This document shows positions 19,645 to 30,955 of a DNA stretch of 64,000 bases, piece after piece. Numbering within the stretch: position 1 is the first letter of the stretch; each line of letters starts with the position of its first letter. The translations under genes and the position numbers were made by a program. This stretch comes from Algihabitans albus (GTDB lineage: Bacteria > Pseudomonadota > Alphaproteobacteria > Kiloniellales > DSM-21159): contig NZ_QXNY01000001.1 of the NCBI RefSeq assembly GCF_003572205.1, positions 124,001-188,000 on the forward strand, written 5' to 3'. The notes below the pieces were generated by a model, which had not been told where the DNA came from, made no database searches, and worked only from the letters and a program-made list of their open reading frames with translations.

Positions 19645-20118
19645 ATGGATCGCATCGAAGACTGCATCAGCTTTCTGATCGGCAAAGCGCAGCAGCAGGT
19701 TGCCCGCCGCGCGCGAGACAAACTTGCCCCTTTCGGCATCACCCCGGTTCAATACGCCGTTCTGCACGCGCTCTGGCAGCAGGATGGGCAAAGCGGTGCG
19801 GAGTTGGGCGCAAGACTTGCGATCGACAGCGCGACCATTACGGGGATCATGGACAGGTTGGAAGCCGCGGAACTGATCGCCCGGCGCCCGGACGAGGCAG
19901 GCGACAGGCGGATCAACCGCGCCGCTCTCACCGACCGGGCCCAACAGCTGCGATCCCCTCTCGACCGAGCCATGGACGAGCTGAATGCCGAAGTCGTCGC
20001 GGAGCTGGGCCGGCAGGACGCCACCCTGCTCTGGGCCGGGCTGCAACGCCTCGGTCGAGTTGGCGTGGAGGAGAGCGCGTCCAACAAAACAGGGCGTAGA
20101 AATCAAGCCGGACGCTGA
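19645..20118 (+). CDS. MarR-family transcriptional regulator
   Basis: 157-residue winged-helix regulator. GITPVQYAVLHALW (about 32-45), LAIDSATITGIMDRLE (recognition helix, about 66-81) and a wing around RRPDEAGDRRINRAALT are typical MarR elements. ATG at 19645 (MDRIEDCISF) is chosen; the frame is open to a GTG at 19588 that lies inside the operator palindromes. It heads a plus-strand cassette with a DUF2000 protein 12 bases downstream and a quinone reductase. MarR repressors in such contexts usually sense phenolic or quinone-like compounds; here that is inference. Confidence 0.92.
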   Translation: MDRIEDCISFLIGKAQQQVARRARDKLAPFGITPVQYAVLHALWQQDGQSGAELGARLAIDSATITGIMDRLEAAELIARRPDEAGDRRINRAALTDRAQQLRSPLDRAMDELNAEVVAELGRQDATLLWAGLQRLGRVGVEESASNKTGRRNQAGR

Positions 20119-20130
20119 AAGGAGACAGTC

Positions 20131-20538
20131 ATGTTCGATACGAAAATCGCCTTTGTCGTCCGTGACGATCTGGCCGTCTGGCAAAAGCTGAACGTGACGG
20201 CATTTCTCTCGACCGGTGTCGTTGGGGCGGACACGGCCCTGCTGGGCGAACGCTACGAGGACGCCGCCGGTAACTCCTATAACCGCTTGGCCAGGCAGCC
20301 CATGATCGTGCTAAGCGCCGATGCGGCGACGATCAAAACGATCTATCGGCGCGCTTTGGAACGGAACGCTCACGTGTCTCTTTACATCGAGGACATGTTC
20401 AAGACGGGCCACGACGCCGCCAACAGGGCCGCGGTCAAGCGATACGAGCCGAACGAGATGAGCGTCGTCGGCTTGGCGCTCCACGAGGATAAAAAGGTCG
20501 TCGACAAGATCACCAAGGGCGCGAAGATGCATTCATAG
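20131..20538 (+). CDS. DUF2000-family protein
   Basis: 135 residues with the DUF2000 pattern: FDTKIAFVVRDDLAVWQKLN at the start, RQPMIVLSADAATI in the middle and SVVGLALHEDKKVVDKITKG at the end. The family is small, soluble and of unknown function, with a fold related to peptidyl-tRNA hydrolase II. AAAGGAG lies upstream of the ATG. It sits between a MarR regulator and a flavodoxin-fold reductase, so it is probably induced with them. Confidence 0.85.
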   Translation: MFDTKIAFVVRDDLAVWQKLNVTAFLSTGVVGADTALLGERYEDAAGNSYNRLARQPMIVLSADAATIKTIYRRALERNAHVSLYIEDMFKTGHDAANRAAVKRYEPNEMSVVGLALHEDKKVVDKITKGAKMHS

Positions 20539-20551
20539 GCGGATCACGATC

Positions 20552-21271
20552 ATGCGCGTTCATTTGGTCCATGCTCACCCGGAGCCGGCTTCCTTCGTCG
20601 CGGCAATGCGCGACGTGATCCAAGAGCAGCTCCGTGTGCGCGGCGACCAAGTCACCGTCTCGGACCTCTACGCTCAGGGCTTTAATCCTGTTCTCTTGGC
20701 GAGCGACTTCGGCGCTCGCCGCAGTTCCGGCCATCTCAATTACGCGCTGGAGCAAAGGGCCGGATATGAGACAGGAACACTTTCAGCCGACATCGCGCAA
20801 GAAGTCGAGATGGTCCTTGCGGCGGACGTACTCGCCTTCACCTTTCCCATCTTCTGGTTCAGCGTTCCGGCAATTCTCAAGGGTTGGATCGAGCGGGTCT
20901 TTTTGTCCGGCCCCTTTTACGGCGGCAAGCGCATCTACGGTCGGGGTGGCCTCGCCGGCAAGCGGGCCTTCGCGGCGCTGAGCCTGGGTGGACGCGAGCA
21001 TATGTTCGGTCCGGACGCGATCCACGGCGATCTGGAAACCGGTCTGCTGCGTCACTTCTTCCAAGGCACGCTGGGCTACGTCGGCCTCACGGTGCACCGA
21101 CCGTTCGTTGCCTATCACACGCCTTATCTGCGGGACGCGCAGCGCAGAACTCTGCTCGAGGACCTGCGAGCGTACGTCCGCTGTCTCGACGAGCAGCCTC
21201 ATTTCACCATGCCGAATCTAGACGACTTCGACGCGGTCTTCGCCAGAAGACCTATGGAGAAATCGCACTAA
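20552..21271 (+). CDS. Flavodoxin-fold NAD(P)H:quinone oxidoreductase
   Basis: 239-residue protein of the NQO1/MdaB-like Flavodoxin_2 family. VHLVHAHPEPASF at the N terminus is the FMN/FAD phosphate-binding segment, FTFPIFWFSVPAILKGWIERV holds the conserved flavin-contact and helix region, and SLGGREHMFGP the second flavin loop. It likely performs two-electron reduction of quinones or other electrophiles, which avoids semiquinone formation. It is last in the MarR cassette and convergent with ispH, nine bases away. Confidence 0.9.
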   Translation: MRVHLVHAHPEPASFVAAMRDVIQEQLRVRGDQVTVSDLYAQGFNPVLLASDFGARRSSGHLNYALEQRAGYETGTLSADIAQEVEMVLAADVLAFTFPIFWFSVPAILKGWIERVFLSGPFYGGKRIYGRGGLAGKRAFAALSLGGREHMFGPDAIHGDLETGLLRHFFQGTLGYVGLTVHRPFVAYHTPYLRDAQRRTLLEDLRAYVRCLDEQPHFTMPNLDDFDAVFARRPMEKSH

Positions 21272-21280
21272 ACCGTGATC

Positions 21281-22276
21281 CTAGGCCGCGCCCTGCCGGG
21301 AGCGCTGGTCGCCGTCGTCGGTCAGCAGCATGCGCGGCAGCTTGAAGTGGACGTTCTCGGTCACCGTTTCCGAGAGCCGGATGTTGACCTCGCGGCGCTC
21401 CTTGAAGGCTTCGATGACCTCCTGAACCAGCACCTCCGGCGCGCTGGCACCGGCGGTCAGACCGACATGCGTCACCCCCTCCAGCTCGGCCCAGGGGATG
21501 TCGGCGGCCCGCTGAACCAGGAAGGCCTTGGGGCAACCGCTCTTCTCCGCCACTTCGACGAGACGCTGGGAGTTGGAGGAATTGGGGGCCCCGACCACCA
21601 GCAGCACCTCGCAGCGGTGGGCGATGTCCTTCACGGCCTGCTGCCGGTTGGTGGTGGCGTAGCAGATATCTTCCTTCTTCGGCCCGCGAATCTCGGGGAA
21701 TCGTCGCTTCAAAGCCTCCACCACCGCGGCCGTGTCGTCGACCGACAGGGTCGTCTGGGTGATGTAGGCCAGATTATTCGGGTTCCGCACCTCCAGAGCC
21801 TCGACGTCGGAGACCTCCTCCACGAGCTGGATCGCGCCATCCGGAAGCTGACCCATGGTGCCGACCACCTCCGGATGGCCGGCGTGGCCGATCATCAGGA
21901 TATGGTGGCCGTCCTTGAAATGACGCTCGGCCTCGACATGGACCTTGCTGACCAGCGGACAGGTTGCGTCGACGTAGATCAGGCTGCGGCGCTCCGCCTC
22001 GGCGGGGACCGCCTTGGGCACGCCATGCGCCGAAAAGATCACAGGCGCGTCGTTGGGAACCTCGTCCAGTTCCTCGACGAAGACCGCGCCCTTGGCTTCC
22101 AGCCCCTCGACGACGAAGCGGTTGTGCACGATCTCGTGGCGCACGTAGACGGGGGCGCCGAACTTCTCCAGCGCCCGCTCCACGATCTCGATCGCACGTT
22201 CGACCCCGGCGCAGAAGCCGCGCGGCGTGGCCAACTCGATCGTCACCGCTGCGTCCGGCGTGGCGGGCTTATCCAT
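21281..22276 (-). CDS. ispH: 4-hydroxy-3-methylbut-2-enyl diphosphate reductase
   Basis: 331-residue [4Fe-4S] enzyme producing IPP and DMAPP in the MEP isoprenoid pathway. The three cluster cysteines are Cys22 (PRGFCAGV), Cys106 (DATCPLV) and Cys205 ([10 protein letters not shown]). GHAGHPEV and HGVPKAV supply substrate-binding histidines. In related genomes ispH is followed directly by thrB and rnhA on the same strand; here a 1.8-kb stretch with three opposite-strand genes lies between them. Confidence 0.97.
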   Translation of the reverse strand: MDKPATPDAAVTIELATPRGFCAGVERAIEIVERALEKFGAPVYVRHEIVHNRFVVEGLEAKGAVFVEELDEVPNDAPVIFSAHGVPKAVPAEAERRSLIYVDATCPLVSKVHVEAERHFKDGHHILMIGHAGHPEVVGTMGQLPDGAIQLVEEVSDVEALEVRNPNNLAYITQTTLSVDDTAAVVEALKRRFPEIRGPKKEDICYATTNRQQAVKDIAHRCEVLLVVGAPNSSNSQRLVEVAEKSGCPKAFLVQRAADIPWAELEGVTHVGLTAGASAPEVLVQEVIEAFKERREVNIRLSETVTENVHFKLPRMLLTDDGDQRSRQGAA

Positions 22277-22442
22277 TCCTGCTCTCTCCCGTCCCTATGC
22301 GTTCGGCGATATGCGTTCGACGATGTCCGATCCATCCAACGCCGCCCGCCCTCACCGGCCTCTCGCAGCGACGTTGCGCTCGGGGGTCCGCCCGCGCTAT
22401 CCATCCTGGCCTAGCATAAGACCGCAAAGCGAGAAAAGCGAC

Positions 22443-22685
22443 ATGGCCGAACAGCCGATTCCGGCCCAGAAAGCCCCTTATCAGGCCAAGGTTAAGGCCG
22501 GCCGTACCTACTACTGGTGCGTCTGCGGGCGCTCTGCCAATCAGCCCTACTGCGACGGCGCGCACAAGGATACCGGCCTGGAGCCGCTCGGCTGGAAATG
22601 CGAGTCGGACGGGGAGGTCTGGTTCTGCGGCTGCAAGCAGACGGCGACGAAGCCCTTCTGCGACGGGACGCACGCCAAGCTGTGA
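22443..22685 (+). CDS. Tandem CDGSH iron-sulfur protein
   Basis: 80-residue protein with two CDGSH-type motifs: CVCGRSANQPYCDGAH and CGCKQTATKPFCDGTH. Each has the three cysteines and one histidine that ligate a labile [2Fe-2S] cluster. Such small bacterial proteins are thought to act in electron transfer or iron-sulfur handling. ATG at 22443 is chosen because the first basic/aromatic strand (KAGRTYYWC) starts shortly after; the frame is open further upstream without family similarity. The stop overlaps the GTG of the lipoprotein gene by four bases. Confidence 0.93.
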   Translation: MAEQPIPAQKAPYQAKVKAGRTYYWCVCGRSANQPYCDGAHKDTGLEPLGWKCESDGEVWFCGCKQTATKPFCDGTHAKL

Positions 22686-23206
22686 GACGCCTCACCGCAC
22701 TTCTCGCGCTTCTCCCGCTCGCGGCCTGCGGCAGCCTCGACGGCCTGTTCGCGGGCGAAGACGGCCCGGTGATCGTCTGCCCGCGGATTCTGCCGGTGGT
22801 CGAGGCGGAGCAGATGACCCGCTTCGTGGCCGACGGCCGCGATCTGACCGAGGTCGACTTCCGCGCCCGCCTCGCCGATGTGCGCGCCGAGTGCGTCGCC
22901 GACGAGGAGGAGATCGAACTGACGCTTCAGGTCATGCTCTCCGCCAGCCGCGGCCCGGCCAACGCCGAGGGTGCGGCCGGCTTCAGCTACTTCGTCGCCG
23001 TGGCCACCCGCGACGAGCAGATCCTGGCCCGCGACGAATACCAGGTCGGCATTCCCTTCGAGGGCAACCGCACGACCGTCGGCCTGCTGGACGAGGTGGA
23101 CGTCGAAATCCCCTTGGCCGAGGGCCAGACCGGGCGCGAGTACCGCGTTTTCCTGGGCCTGGCGCTGACCCCTGACGAGTTGGAATGGAACCGTCAGAAC
23201 CGCTAG
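22682..23206 (+). CDS. Predicted outer-membrane or periplasmic lipoprotein of unknown function
   Basis: 174 residues. RRLTALLALLPLAACG is a lipoprotein signal with lipobox LAAC, so Cys16 would be lipidated. The mature part has an acidic region (LTEVDFRARLADVRAEC) and beta-rich segments (FSYFVAVATRDEQILARDEY, YRVFLGLALTPDELEW). I do not recognise the family. The GTG start sits within GTGA overlapping the CDGSH stop, which suggests translational coupling with that protein. Confidence 0.8.
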   Translation: MRRLTALLALLPLAACGSLDGLFAGEDGPVIVCPRILPVVEAEQMTRFVADGRDLTEVDFRARLADVRAECVADEEEIELTLQVMLSASRGPANAEGAAGFSYFVAVATRDEQILARDEYQVGIPFEGNRTTVGLLDEVDVEIPLAEGQTGREYRVFLGLALTPDELEWNRQNR

Positions 23207-23254
23207 ACGGCTGCGGCGACAGACGTCGCCGAGGCGACTTCGAGGGTGTTCCAA

Positions 23255-23282
23255 TTGACTTCCCGGGCTCGATCCTTACTCT
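23255..23282 (+). promoter_or_regulatory. Candidate promoter for the glycine-cleavage operon
   Basis: TTGACT (23255-23260), 16-base spacer, TACTCT (23277-23282). The -10 is weak, but the pair ends about 20 bases before the first glycine aptamer, where the transcript must begin. Confidence 0.4.
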
Positions 23283-23302
23283 CCCTCCTGCGTCGTTAGA
23301 GC

Positions 23303-23522
23303 CTCGCCTGGGAGAGATCGGGCCGCCCGTCATTACGGTCGCGGACCCGACGCCGAAGGAGCAACCGCCCCGGAATCTCTCAGGCAAACGGACCGGGCGA
23401 GTCTGACACGGCGCCTCTGGAGAGCGGGTCTGCCCTGTAAGACGGGGGCGGGCCCCACCGAAGGGGTAAAGCCGCCGAGCTTTCGCGCGAGGCGGCCAAT
23501 CTCTCAGGTTCGGTGACAGAGG
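23303..23522 (+). promoter_or_regulatory. Tandem glycine riboswitch
   Basis: Two consecutive glycine aptamers precede gcvT. Aptamer 1: P1 strands 23303-23308 (CTCGCC) and 23396-23401 (GGCGAG), with GCCGAAGGAGCAA and AATCTCTCAGGCAAA inside. Aptamer 2: P1 strands 23414-23419 (CCTCTG) and 23517-23522 (CAGAGG), with CACCGAAGGGGTAAA and AATCTCTCAGGTT inside. These conserved core strings are diagnostic. The switch senses glycine, and in this context it normally turns the cleavage genes on. Confidence 0.95.
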
Positions 23523-23577
23523 GGGCTTCGAACCGCCGGCCACAGAGGCCGGTGGACCTTTCGAGGCTCCTGAAGGA
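23507..23577 (+). promoter_or_regulatory. Probable expression platform of the glycine riboswitch
   Basis: GGTTCG (23507-23512, within aptamer 2) can pair with CGAACC (23529-23534), which would compete with aptamer 2 folding. A strong hairpin CCGGCC-ACAGA-GGCCGG (23536-23552) follows, and CCTT/AAGG pairing could mask the GAAGGA around 23571-23577 upstream of the ATG. There is no U-run, so control is more likely at translation than by intrinsic termination. Confidence 0.5.
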
Positions 23578-23592
23578 TTCGTACCGAACCCG

Positions 23593-24720
23593 ATGACCGA
23601 TCCTGTTGCGACCGTCACTCAGGAGAGAGCCGAGGCTCTCCCGACACCCCTTCTCGCGCTGCATCGGGAGCTTGGCGGCAAGCTGGTCGATTTCGCTGGC
23701 TATCTGCTGCCGGTGCAGTATCCGGCCGGTATCATGGCCGAACACAAGCTCTGCCGGGACTCGGCCGCGCTGTTCGACGTTTCCCATATGGGACAGGTCG
23801 AGCTGACCGGAGAGGACGCCGACATCGCCCTGGAACGCCTGGTTCCGGGCGAGCTGCGGAAACTCGGAGTCGGACGGCAGCGCTACGGCTTCTTCACCAA
23901 CGAGGCCGGCGGGATCCTGGACGACCTGATCGTCGCGCGCTTGCCCGACCGGCTCTTCATCGTGGTCAACGCGGCCTGCAAGACCGCCGATATCGCGTAC
24001 CTGCGCGCCAACCTGCCGGGCATCTCGGTCACGGAGCTGACCGACCGGGCGCTGATCGCCCTGCAAGGCCCCCAGGCGGTGCAGGCGCTGACCCGCCATG
24101 CGCCCGCAGCGGCCGGGCTGAGCTTCCTGTCCATCGCCGAGATGGATCTGGCCGGCGTGCCGGCGCTGATCAGCCGTTCGGGCTACAGCGGCGAGGACGG
24201 CTTCGAAATCTCCTTGCCGGCCGACCGGGCCGAGGCGGTGACCCGCGAGCTGCTGGCCGAGCCGGAGGTCGCACCGGCCGGGCTGGGCGCACGCGATTCC
24301 CTGCGGCTGGAGGCCGGGCTCTGTCTCTACGGCCACGATCTGACACCGGAGACCACGCCGGTCGAGGCCGGCCTGACCTGGGCCATCGGCAAGCGGCGTC
24401 GCGCCGAGGGCGGCTTTCCGGGCGCGGAGATGATCCAGCGCCAACTGGCCGAAGGTCCGCCGCGCCGCCGCGTTGGTCTCAGGCCCGAGGGCCGCGCGCC
24501 GGTTCGCGAGGGCGCCAGGCTGTCCGACGGCGAGGGCCAGTTCGCCGGCGTCGTGACCAGTGGCGGCTTCGGCCCGACGGTCGGCGGCCCGGTCGCCATG
24601 GGCTACGTCACGACCGCTCTGGCCGCGCCGGGCAACAAGCTTTTCGCAGAGGTCAGGGGCAAGCAGCTTCCGGTCACGGTGGCCGGGCTGCCCTTCGTGC
24701 AACAGCGTTACGCAAAGTAA
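23593..24720 (+). CDS. gcvT: Glycine cleavage system T protein (aminomethyltransferase)
   Basis: 375 residues. Transfers the methylene group from the H-protein-bound aminomethyl to tetrahydrofolate, releasing ammonia. [32 protein letters not shown] and [13 protein letters not shown] are conserved folate-site segments. First gene of gcvT-gcvH-gcvP behind the glycine riboswitch. The ribosome-binding site is unclear: GAAGGA is 15 bases from the ATG, farther than usual, which may relate to riboswitch control. Confidence 0.96.
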   Translation: MTDPVATVTQERAEALPTPLLALHRELGGKLVDFAGYLLPVQYPAGIMAEHKLCRDSAALFDVSHMGQVELTGEDADIALERLVPGELRKLGVGRQRYGFFTNEAGGILDDLIVARLPDRLFIVVNAACKTADIAYLRANLPGISVTELTDRALIALQGPQAVQALTRHAPAAAGLSFLSIAEMDLAGVPALISRSGYSGEDGFEISLPADRAEAVTRELLAEPEVAPAGLGARDSLRLEAGLCLYGHDLTPETTPVEAGLTWAIGKRRRAEGGFPGAEMIQRQLAEGPPRRRVGLRPEGRAPVREGARLSDGEGQFAGVVTSGGFGPTVGGPVAMGYVTTALAAPGNKLFAEVRGKQLPVTVAGLPFVQQRYAK

Positions 24721-24743
24721 TCGGGATCGAGAGGGGGCAAGTC

Positions 24744-25121
24744 ATGAGCGAAACGAAATACACCGGCGACCACGAATGGGTGCGCGTCGAGGGGGAAGCC
24801 GCCACGGTCGGCATCACCAACTACGCGCAGGAGCAGCTCGGCGACGTCGTTTTCGTCGATCTGCCCGAGGCCGGCGCGACCCTGGAGCAGGGCGCCGAGG
24901 CCGCAACCGTCGAATCCGTGAAGGCCGCCAGCGAGGTCTATGCCGCCGTTTCCGGCGAGGTGATCGAGATCAACGAGGCCCTGACCGACGAACCGGGCCT
25001 GGTGAACAGCGCTCCCGAAGGCGACGGTTGGTTCTTCAAGCTGAAGCTCGGCGACCCGGCGGAGCTCGGCGAACTGATGGATGCCGCCGCTTACAAGGAC
25101 TACTGCGCCGGGCTCGACTGA
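24744..25121 (+). CDS. gcvH: Glycine cleavage system H protein
   Basis: 125-residue lipoyl carrier protein. Lys60 in [11 protein letters not shown] is the lipoylation site, and [19 protein letters not shown] and [18 protein letters not shown] frame the barrel-sandwich fold. AGAGGGGGC precedes the ATG at good spacing. It is 23 bases after gcvT and followed by gcvP. Confidence 0.98.
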   Translation: MSETKYTGDHEWVRVEGEAATVGITNYAQEQLGDVVFVDLPEAGATLEQGAEAATVESVKAASEVYAAVSGEVIEINEALTDEPGLVNSAPEGDGWFFKLKLGDPAELGELMDAAAYKDYCAGLD

Positions 25122-25161
25122 GCCGGCAGCTTCCCTCTTTCTCCGTCACGAGGATCACGCC

Positions 25162-28095
<2,934 letters not shown>

Positions 28096-28124
28096 CGTGA
28101 CGAGCGTTGTAGCGCGAAGACCGG

Positions 28125-30827
28125 TCAGTTCAGCTTCTTGACCACGCGGACGACCCCCGGGTCGTCGGCGTGGCGCGAGAGGGTGAAGCCCAGCTCCTGG
28201 TTCATCTGCAGCATGCGCTCGTTCTCGGAGAGGACGTCGCCCCAGACCTCGCCGATGCCGCGCTCCTCGGCGTAGGCCAGGATGCGCCGCATCAGCAGGT
28301 AGCCGAGTCCTCGGCCCTTCAGTTCAGAGCGCACGGAGACGGCGTATTCGGCGCGGGCGTTGTCGGGATCGGCGGCGACGCGCACCACGCCCCAGATCTC
28401 GCCGGGCTGGTCGGCCGGCTCGGCGACCAGCGCCATTTCGCGGTTGTAGTCGATCTGGGTCAGCCGCGCCGCCGACTCGTGGTCCAGCGCCTTCATGTAG
28501 TGGAAGAAGCGCATGTGCACGTCGTCCGCCGTCATCTTGCTGTAGGTCTCGACCAACGCGGCCTCGTCCTCCGGCCGCACGGGGCGCAGCTTGACCGCCG
28601 TGCCGTCGCGCATCTCGCCATCCTGCTCCAGGTGCTTCGGATAGGGCCGGATCGCCAGCCGCCAGGCGGGGCGGCGCGAGGCGTCGGGCGCCGCCTGCAC
28701 CTTGACCCGCGCGTCCAGCGCCAGCACGCCTTCGGCGTCGGCGAGCAGCGGGTTGATGTCGATCTCCACGATTTCCTGAAAATCGGCGGCCAAGCGGGCG
28801 AGGTCGATCAGGGCGCGGGCGATGGCGTCCTGATCGGCCGCCGGCTGGTCGCGGTAGCCCTGCAGCAGGCCGTGGATCCGGGTCTCGCCGATCATCGCGC
28901 GGGCCAGGGTCATGTTCAGCGGCGGAAGAGCCAGCGCCTTGTCCTTGATGACCTCGACCGCCGTGCCGCCCGCGCCGAACAGCACGACCGGGCCGAACTG
29001 CAGGTCCTCGACGATGCCCAGGATCAACTCGTGAGCGCCGGGCCGCCGCGCCATCTGCTGCACGGTAAAGCCGGTGATGCGGGCGTCGGGCTGGGCCTCC
29101 TGGCAGCGGCGCAGCATGCGGGCCGTCTCGCGCTGCAACTGTTCGGCGCTCTCGATGTCCAGCTTGACGCCGCCGACGTCGGACTTGTGGGTGATGTCGG
29201 GCGAGAGGATCTTCAGCGCCACCGGAAAGCCCAGCTCCTCCGCCGCGGCCAGCGCCGTCTCGGCGTCGGCCACCTCGCGGGTCTGCACGGTGGGAATGCC
29301 GTAGGCGGCCAGGACCCGCTTGGCCTCCGGCTCGGTCAGCCACTCCCGGCCCTCCACCAGGGCACCCTCCAGCAGGCTCCGCACGGTGTCCTGGTCCGGA
29401 TCGACGTGGGCCGGCACCGAATCCGGCGTCTCCATCAGCAGTTCCTGGTTCCGGCGGTAGCGGACCAGATGCATGAAGGCGCGCACGGCCTGTTCTGGCG
29501 TTGGATAGCTCGGCAGGGCTTTTTCGGCGAAGAGCCGCCGCGCCGCCTGCGGCGCGTTCTCGCCCAGCCAGGCGGTGAAGACCGGCTTGCGGCGCCCCCC
29601 GGCCTCCTCGATCGCCTTGACCACGGAGGTCGCGGCGTCCAGCGGATCGGCGACCGCGACCGGGCAGTTCATCACCAGCACCGCGTCGACCTGCCGGTCG
29701 GCCAGCAGGCCGGCCAGCGCCGCCTCGTAGCGCTCGCCCGGCGCATCGCCGATGATGTCGACCGGGTTGCCCCGGCTCCAGGTCTCCGGCAGGACGCCGT
29801 CCAGGAGGGTCAGGGTGTCCGGCGACAGCTCGGCCAGCTTGCCGCCGCCCTCGATCAGGGCGTCGGTGGCGAGCACGCCGAGCCCGCCGCCGTTGGTCAG
29901 GATCGCCAGGCGCTCGCCCACCGTGCGGGCCTGGCGCGCGCTGTTGGACAGGGTCTCGGCGGCGTCGAACAGCTCCTCCAGGGTATAGACCCGCAGCATG
30001 CCGGCCCGCTTGAAGGCCGCGTCGTAGACGGCGTCGGAGCCGGCCAGGGCGCCGGTGTGGCTGGCCGCCGCCTTCATGCCCTCGGCGTGGCGGCCGCCCT
30101 TGATCACGATCACCGGCTTGGCCCGCGCCGCCGCCCGCGCCGCCGACATGAATTTGCGGGCGTGGGTCACGGCCTCGACGTAGAGCAGGATCGCGCGGGT
30201 GTCGCGGTCGTTGGCCAGGTAGTCCAGCAGGTCGCCGAAGTCCACGTCGGCCATGTCGCCGAGCGAGACCACCTTGGAAAAGCCGATGCCGCGCGGCGTC
30301 GCCCAGTCCAGCATGGCCGTGACCATGGCGCCCGACTGGGTGAGGAAGGCGAGATTGCCGCTCTTCGCGCCGATATGGGCGAAGCTGGCGTTGAGCCCCA
30401 GCGGCGGCACCATCATGCCGACGCAGTTCGGTCCGACCAGCCGCAGGGTGTGGGGCTGCGCCGCGTCCAGCACCGCCTGCCGGCGCCGGTGCCCCTCCTC
30501 GTCGCCGCCCTCGCCGAAGCCGGCGGTGATCACCACGCAGGCCTTGGTGCCGCGCGCGCCCAGCTCGCCGACCAGTCCGGCCACCGTGTCGGGCGGCGTG
30601 CAGATCACCGCCAGGTCCGGCGCGAAGGGCAGCCCCGCCACATCGGGATAGGCCAGCACGCCCTCGACCGCCTCGGCCTTGGGATTGACCGGCATGACCG
30701 GCCCGGCGAAGCCGCTGTGGAAGAGGTTGCGGGCCACGACCTGCCCCACCGACTTCTCGCGGTTGCTCGCCCCGATCAGCGCGATCGAGCGCGGGGCGAA
30801 AAGCTTGTCGAGATGGCGGACGGACAT
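28125..30827 (-). CDS. Pat-like protein: ADP-forming acyl-CoA synthetase fused to GNAT acetyltransferase
   Basis: 900 residues. The N-terminal CoA-binding domain (APRSIALIGASNREKSVGQVV) is followed by a ligase domain, an ATP-grasp domain (about 490-715) and a C-terminal GNAT domain (about 735-900; GLGYLLMRRILAYAEERG is the acetyl-CoA loop). This is the layout of the protein lysine acetyltransferase Pat/PatZ. The phosphohistidine of ADP-forming synthetases is present as His257 (ASHTGALAGSD), so the synthetase half may still be active. ATG at 30827 follows AAGGAG with six-base spacing. A PhaR-like palindrome lies 29 bases upstream of the start. Confidence 0.9.
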   Translation of the reverse strand: MSVRHLDKLFAPRSIALIGASNREKSVGQVVARNLFHSGFAGPVMPVNPKAEAVEGVLAYPDVAGLPFAPDLAVICTPPDTVAGLVGELGARGTKACVVITAGFGEGGDEEGHRRRQAVLDAAQPHTLRLVGPNCVGMMVPPLGLNASFAHIGAKSGNLAFLTQSGAMVTAMLDWATPRGIGFSKVVSLGDMADVDFGDLLDYLANDRDTRAILLYVEAVTHARKFMSAARAAARAKPVIVIKGGRHAEGMKAAASHTGALAGSDAVYDAAFKRAGMLRVYTLEELFDAAETLSNSARQARTVGERLAILTNGGGLGVLATDALIEGGGKLAELSPDTLTLLDGVLPETWSRGNPVDIIGDAPGERYEAALAGLLADRQVDAVLVMNCPVAVADPLDAATSVVKAIEEAGGRRKPVFTAWLGENAPQAARRLFAEKALPSYPTPEQAVRAFMHLVRYRRNQELLMETPDSVPAHVDPDQDTVRSLLEGALVEGREWLTEPEAKRVLAAYGIPTVQTREVADAETALAAAEELGFPVALKILSPDITHKSDVGGVKLDIESAEQLQRETARMLRRCQEAQPDARITGFTVQQMARRPGAHELILGIVEDLQFGPVVLFGAGGTAVEVIKDKALALPPLNMTLARAMIGETRIHGLLQGYRDQPAADQDAIARALIDLARLAADFQEIVEIDINPLLADAEGVLALDARVKVQAAPDASRRPAWRLAIRPYPKHLEQDGEMRDGTAVKLRPVRPEDEAALVETYSKMTADDVHMRFFHYMKALDHESAARLTQIDYNREMALVAEPADQPGEIWGVVRVAADPDNARAEYAVSVRSELKGRGLGYLLMRRILAYAEERGIGEVWGDVLSENERMLQMNQELGFTLSRHADDPGVVRVVKKLN

Positions 30828-30855
30828 GAAGGCTCCTTGGGCTCCGGGAAAAACA

Positions 30856-30870
30856 TGCTGCATTGCAGCA
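30856..30870 (-). promoter_or_regulatory. PhaR-like palindrome upstream of the Pat-like gene
   Basis: TGCTGCATTGCAGCA: 7-base arms around one central base, containing CTGC-N3-GCAG. From memory, CTGC-N3-GCAG is the core reported for PhaR, the repressor of polyhydroxyalkanoate genes in alphaproteobacteria. It is centred about 36 bases before the start codon of the acyl-CoA synthetase/acetyltransferase. Confidence 0.5.
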
Positions 30871-30955
30871 CGAAAAGCACGGAGCTTAAACTGGGAGTGT
30901 TACGGGCGTTTTGCGAGAGGTCGGATCGAGCGTGGGATCTTCGTCGGCCGAAGAT

